A stretch of 64,000 nucleotides of DNA, taken from the NCBI RefSeq assembly GCF_963678635.1, contig NC_087065.1, positions 45,543,919 to 45,607,918 on the forward strand. The letters run 5' to 3'. This stretch comes from Symsagittifera roscoffensis (Eukaryota > Xenacoelomorpha > Acoela > Convolutidae). The position numbers were made by a program, and so were the translations under genes. This document shows positions 59,658 through 64,000 of the stretch, one piece after another (within the stretch, counting starts at the first letter, position 1; every line of letters begins with the position of its first letter). A model generated the notes under the pieces. It ran no database searches, was not told the DNA's origin, and saw only the letters and a list, made by a program, of their open reading frames with translations.

Positions 59658-59675
59658 AGACTTTTGGTCGCACCA
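59658..59675 (-). other. Primer-binding site of the giant element
   Basis: On the minus strand the right LTR ends ...ACTTCA, followed by TC and then TGGTGCGACCAAAAGTCT. The CA end, two-base gap and TGG-starting tract are the standard arrangement at the 5' LTR / primer-binding-site boundary of LTR retroelements. The complementary tRNA 3' end would be CGCACCA-like; I could not name the tRNA. Confidence 0.75.
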
Positions 59676-59677
59676 GA

Positions 59678-60062
59678 TGAAGTTATATCCCAGGTGGCTC
59701 ACTCATAGAGTAATTTGAAATAAGGTACAACGTCTGTTCGTCAACGCTATCTTTTTTTCGGCTGAATAGATTCGTGCAACTTCTTAGTCTAATATCAATC
59801 CTAATCTTACTCTTATAACTCCTAGTCTCAATAGATCTAGTGTATAATGGTATTTGCGAAATAAGATATCAGAAACTGTTCTGGAGAAGAACGACTGTTT
59901 GCTAAGTTATATTTATTCTGTGCTATGAATAGTTTCAGCTACACAGTTTATTATAAGTGTTAGTTATGGATCATGATTGGTCAGTTAGAAAAATTTTACA
60001 GAGATAGTTTTATCAAACAAAAATTCAATATAAATACTATTTTTAAACTGGTTCAGCTGAGG
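59678..60062 (-). repeat. Right (5') LTR of the giant element
   Basis: Begins TGAAGTTATATCC on the plus strand and matches the left LTR over its whole length, ~85-90% by eye. Orientation follows from the primer-binding site on its left and gag/pol on the minus strand. The right boundary is placed between 60,055 and 60,063. Confidence 0.75.
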
Positions 60063-60084
60063 CATGCTAATTGGTCAATGTAAA

Positions 60085-60345
60085 AATTACACGTTAATAG
60101 CGCAAATTATAACGCGCGTTAATGGTCTAATGCGTTTATGCCATTTGTTGCAAACACTCATAATTTTACGAAAAAAATCACAGTTGAAGTATGATTTTGA
60201 ACTTGGGCTCAGGATAACAACAAATTTTTGGCTGAAAACAAAATTACATCAAACTTTGCCATTGAAAACGTCGAAGCCTTTCTACATAAAAAACAACCCG
60301 AGCCCTATCACTTCGTCACTTTCCTCGAAAAAGGTGCAACAACCC
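60085..60345. repeat. R1-family repeat, right half beyond the giant element
   Basis: 'CGTTAATAGCGCAAATTATA', 'ATAATTTTACGAAAAAAATC', 'GGGCTCAGGATAACAACAA', 'AACAACCCGAGCCC' and 'TCGTCACTTTCCTCGAAAA' match R1 from ~2,418 to ~2,655. About 170 bp of R1 expected between the left half (37,350-37,417) and this point is missing. Confidence 0.65.
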
Positions 60346-61488
60346 ACTAAGTCCTAGTTTCTTTCGGTCTCAGTGATGCGGTCGAAAAAATGAGCACGAA
60401 CGGCTTTAACTTTTTTCTTTGTCCTGTCAAGATTCTGGGGAACTTTTTTCAATTTAATGTGTACCTATTTTTTTTCCACTTGATGGCTCAAAACTTTCTA
60501 GCTCCTGATCTGATACTCTTTTTGTTCTCCTCCTTGCTTCTCTGATTGGTCATAAAATCCGTTCTCTTGTTCCATTTGTGTTCGTTCCAGTTGTTGTGGT
60601 TGTTTGGTTTGCTTCTTCATTCTGATCTTGGCTGTCCCCTTGTTTCTTGGCAGCTGATTATCTAACGTTTATCCCCCTTGCAGGGTGGCCAGTTGTCTAT
60701 TCTCGTTTGGTGTTTCATCATGGTTACCACCGCCTTCCTTTGCACTCCTTCATCATCGTGTGTTGTGCTACCGATGTCAAAACCCCACACACTGACACTG
60801 GTTGTAAATTTGACAATGGACTGCTTTTTCCACCTGAATTGATTATTTTGACGGAATCAAATATTTTAGGCAATGATGAAGATTTAAAATTTAAAATTCT
60901 GAGTGTTGCTTTACTTGATTTGATAATGCCTAAATGATTGAGCTAAAATGAAGTAACTTTTCAAGTGATCTTCGTTTTATGTTTAACCATTCATGGAGTG
61001 GTTGTTTGTTCCAGTCTAGCTTATTGCGTCAATCTTATTTTTTTTATCACGCGGAGTTTTGCGTCTTTGATACCTTTTTGATCATGTAATAAAATGCTCA
61101 AGTTCGTTGTTATTGAATCATTATATTTTTTCTTTTGATCACATTAAGGATTACATATTGGTTGATTGGGAATTTGTTTCCTACGGAGCACCGCTTTTCA
61201 CTGAGATCAGTGATGCTGCGATCAGGTATTTTTGAACGAATAATTTTTGATCAGGTGATCTGTTTTTTCAATACTGGACAAATTTGAACGTTCATGACAT
61301 TTAACACTTTGATGTGTGTTTTCTTTGATGTTTCATTTTTGGTTTTGTTCAGATAATTCTGTAATCTAATACTCTGCTAAATTAATTCTGATTTGATGGG
61401 CGTGGATTCTTGATCCTAATTTAACAGACGTGGATGTTTGATCTTTGACTCAAGATCATTCTAGCTGGGCTAAGCCATACCCTTTTTC
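60346..61488. other. No gene recognised
   Basis: A 96-codon plus ORF (60,647-60,937) has no recognised motif. The minus strand around 60,450-60,680 reads a charged Gln/Lys/Glu-rich stretch (RMKKQTKQPQQLERTQMEQE) that may belong to the Gag/protease remnant to the right. Unassigned. Confidence 0.3.
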
Positions 61489-62200
61489 CTACCTCTCTGT
61501 GATATCGCACTTCTTGTAGTCAGCTTCTACTGTCAGTTGCCTATGGCCCGCGTCTCTTCTTGATACATTGAATGGGAGATAAGTCAACGAGAGCGTGTAT
61601 CGGCCAGTATCTATTAAAATTTCTAAGTTTTCCAGCGCAAGGTATATCATCATCAGGGATGTATTTTTTTCAGAGGTAAAAAGTTTGGGTTTTCCTTGAT
61701 TGGGAGATAAACTACACACAATCCATTTACCGCGTTCTCTCCGCCAATCTGGAATTTTTGGTCTGATGCTTCCTTTCTTCGTTGGAGTTCTCTCCATTAA
61801 TTCACTAGTTATGATTATCCGATCAGGACCTTTTTAGACTAACAATAATTGGTTTTAATTTCTGGAAAACACTCTCTTTCCGTCGGTCACTAAGGCCAGG
61901 TATGGGATAGATTTTTTATTATCTGTGTCATATCTCCTCATGCCCCCGAATTTTCGTTTCTCCTCTTGGATTCGTTTGTCTTCTTTGTGTTCGAAAAATC
62001 GCATAGCTTTTTTATTTCTGGCCTCCCTGGTTTTCCTCTGTGGTCCATTTTCTAAATCCTGGGCGCCTTCTAGTATACGGATGGTAGTTACCAGTTCCAA
62101 AGGATCTTTTAGATTGTCGATGTCCATGTTTTCTTTGGCAATGATGGCCAGGTGGAACTGATCTATCCAGTTACTCCATTGGGTGGGTGGTTATACGGTT
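61489..62200 (-). pseudogene. Gag-protease remnant of a second retroelement
   Basis: On the minus strand a frame from ~62,195 reads WSNWIDQFHLAIIAKENMDI then DPLELVTTIRILEG and a charged KEDKRIQEEKRKF segment (ORF 61,855-62,127), resembling an N-terminal Gag-like domain. After a stop, a 102-aa frame (61,489-61,797) carries LEILIDTGRYTLSL at 61,594-61,623, matching the retropepsin active-site pattern (I-D-T-G). The usual following Ala is Arg. No RT follows before the giant element's LTR, so this is a truncated piece. Confidence 0.55.
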
Positions 62201-64000
62201 TTAGTTTGGCCAAAAGGCGGGAATTTTCCGCAGATTCGAATAAGTTGCTAACTGCGCCATAATTAAAACCACTGGTAAGCTAATCTAACTAATCTAAGTT
62301 AAAAGAATAAAATGTAAGTGTGTTAATTTAAAATTGACCGATGTCTAAAAAGAGCAACAAGTGACGCGAAGTCCACTGGACTTCGTACAAATAATAACTG
62401 ACAGTTATCTAATTAACTATTAGAGGTCAAGGTTACTACTTATGTAATACACAATCACAACAGTTTTCTACCCAAACAACCATTCTAATTGGTTTGCTTT
62501 GTTTCATATAGGAGTTAAATACGATTTTTAGCTTGCCTTGTTGTTCCTACTAAAGAAGGGAATATTTGTGTTATTCTTCAAGTAAAAAGTTTGGTTCTTT
62601 GAATTCTTGGCCTTCTCAAATTAACTGGCGCGTTTAGGCTATTTAAAAAAAAAAAATTTTTGTTTTTAAATCGCAAATAATCATCGTTATGGGTAGAATG
62701 ATTTATCATAATATAATCTTCTTAGTCTTGATTCGATCGACATTTAAACATTTCACAAACTGTCCCAGTGTCGAATTGTTTTGAATTTTACTCACATGAC
62801 ATTTAGTCTGTTTTTGAGTGAGTAATGTAATCGAGTAAAGCTCGAGTTGGAAACTCTTTATTTCATTAAATTCTTTTTTTCATTTTTTGTTCGACATTCA
62901 CTTTTTGAAGAAAGAAATTTTTGTAAGTAGATAATTCACTTAATCTCTACGAGATTGTTTTCTTGTCATTTTTCGATTTGCCGATTTGCCTATTTGTTTC
63001 CCGATTTGCCTGTTTTACTGTAATTTTTGTATACCCTAAAATTTAAATGTGTTTAGTCAGATCTTTTCATTTTATCACGCACCAAAAATATCACTAATTT
63101 GAAAAAAAACTACTGATCGAAACACTCTGTGCTACTTGCACAGCAACCGGCTCTCCTTGTTTCAAATATGTTTTCAGACTTTTCGGTCTTTTTTGAGTCG
63201 ATTTCTTCAACGGACGTAATTGGTCTGGTTAAAAATGCCACTCTGAGCATATTTATTCCCTCAATTGGAAAAAAATAAGGAGGTGCGAAGTTGCGAAACT
63301 TGCAAATGTGGCTTAATCAACTCGCAAATAACATCAGCTTATCTATAATACCAAACGTGTACGCGACGATTTGGTCCGCGATGTTTACCACCTTCAAGCT
63401 CTTATATCCTCAATATTTGAAAACTGAAGTTTTCAGTTTTCGAAGATAAATGTTTTCCGCATTCTTGGTTGAAACAAGCGTATTGATTTCTCTTTTCCCG
63501 TCAAAATGGGGCCAATATTGACGCCACATTTTCAATATAATCTCAGACCCTATAAATAAGGCCCAGCAAAAGATCCATATTGAGTTATTTTGAGTTAACA
63601 CTGATTGAATTTGACAAAGTTGACGCAACTTGACTGGACCAAATATGCCAGAACCATAACCGCTCAAAAAGCTTTCAGTCCCCAGCGAATATCAATTTTC
63701 ACCCTATAACCTAATTAACCGGTACCTGTAAAAAGTCCAAAACACAAATGGATATAATCAAAAGTTCATAATACATAGCAGACTATGAGGAATTTTTATT
63801 TTGGATTGAAGTTTTTGACTTAGCGGCCAATTCCTCCTAAGGAGCTTTGATGGCATTTTTTCGAATTAGTAATTGACGTTTACAGAGCAAAAATGTCGAA
63901 AACTGTAACCAGGTGTTGAGGCAACTGTGTCTTACTCGCCTCAAATTGGATAAGCTTCAAGTCAAAAAAATCTTACTTCAACAATTGGGGGTCCAATACA
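62201..64000. other. Right end of window, no gene recognised
   Basis: AT-rich DNA. The only sizeable ORF is an unrecognised 85-codon minus frame at 63,410-63,667. 'GTGCTACTTGCACAGCA' at 63,130 repeats 'CTGCTACTTGCACAGCA' at ~3,818, hinting at another dispersed repeat. Nothing else to report. Confidence 0.4.

Larger units (their letters stand above)
37418..60062 (-). mobile_element. Giant (~22.6 kb) Ty3/gypsy-type LTR retroelement, minus orientation
   Basis: The interval is bounded by ~385 bp direct repeats behaving as LTRs. It has a primer-binding-site candidate just inside the right one and minus-strand gag, RT and RNase H in the expected order. Size is inflated by internal tandem duplications: RT-RNase H block x2 (2,484 bp) and a ~2.1 kb unit x3; removing extra copies leaves ~16 kb, still large. 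The plus strand is G+T-rich and C-poor throughout (coding strand A+C-rich, G-poor), unlike the flanks. Frames contain stops and shifts, so it is inactive as it stands. LTRs are ~85-90% alike by eye, while the internal duplicates are ~98-99% alike, so duplication is younger than insertion. No clear integrase or polypurine tract was found. An alternative is nested insertions of several related elements. Confidence 0.7.

Noticed and set aside
1-64000. CRISPR arrays, tRNA or rRNA genes, bacterial operons
   Set aside because: No direct-repeat/spacer pattern and no cloverleaf or rRNA blocks were noticed; spliced coding and retroelements point to an animal genome.

Overview
The window is animal (metazoan) nuclear DNA. 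It is AT-rich and contains one recognisable host gene with spliceosomal GT-AG introns. The rest is transposable elements in several states of decay: LTR retrotransposons, a LINE fragment, foldback/MITE elements and tandem repeats. No prokaryotic features, tRNAs, rRNAs or CRISPR arrays were seen. I cannot name the species from the sequence; a compact-intron invertebrate fits best. A 200-base run of N (28,253-28,452) marks an assembly gap.

Layout. 0-5.7 kb: foldback elements, poly-G runs, a nested MITE pair and copies of a dispersed ~500 bp repeat, called R1 here. 5.79-10.26 kb (+): inositol-3-phosphate synthase in eight coding exons (581 aa); intron 4 carries a MITE. 10.85-11.25 kb: near-perfect 405 bp palindrome. 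11.3-17.9 kb: AT-rich DNA with small repeats and a 5'-truncated Jockey-like LINE tail (15.69-16.12 kb, -). 17.9-28.3 kb: heavily decayed minus-strand Ty3/gypsy LTR element, with diverged long terminal repeats at 17.94 and 27.49 kb, a primer-binding site, and broken reverse transcriptase and RNase H. 28.5-37.4 kb: tandem and dispersed repeats, a 728 bp mariner-type foldback MITE, and two doubtful minus-strand exons.

37.42-60.06 kb is the most striking part. A pair of ~385 bp direct repeats is oriented like LTRs. The right copy is followed, on the minus strand, by CA, two bases and a TGG-starting primer-binding site. Between them the minus strand reads in retroelement order: a 148-aa ORF, Gag (capsid-like then degenerate zinc knuckle), a PR-RT linker, RT and RNase H. 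The RT/RNase H block is duplicated head to tail (2 x 2,484 bp), and a ~2.1 kb unit is present three times near the 3' end. The interval is ~22.6 kb, with strong strand asymmetry (plus strand G+T-rich) that ends near the LTRs. The R1 repeat appears split by it, which argues for one insertion later enlarged by internal tandem duplication.

60.1-64 kb: the other half of the split R1 copy, a separate minus-strand Gag/aspartic-protease remnant (61.49-62.2 kb), then unassigned AT-rich DNA.

Only the inositol synthase looks like an intact cellular gene. All retroelement ORFs seen carry stops or frameshifts. Identities are judged by eye; no alignment or database search was run.
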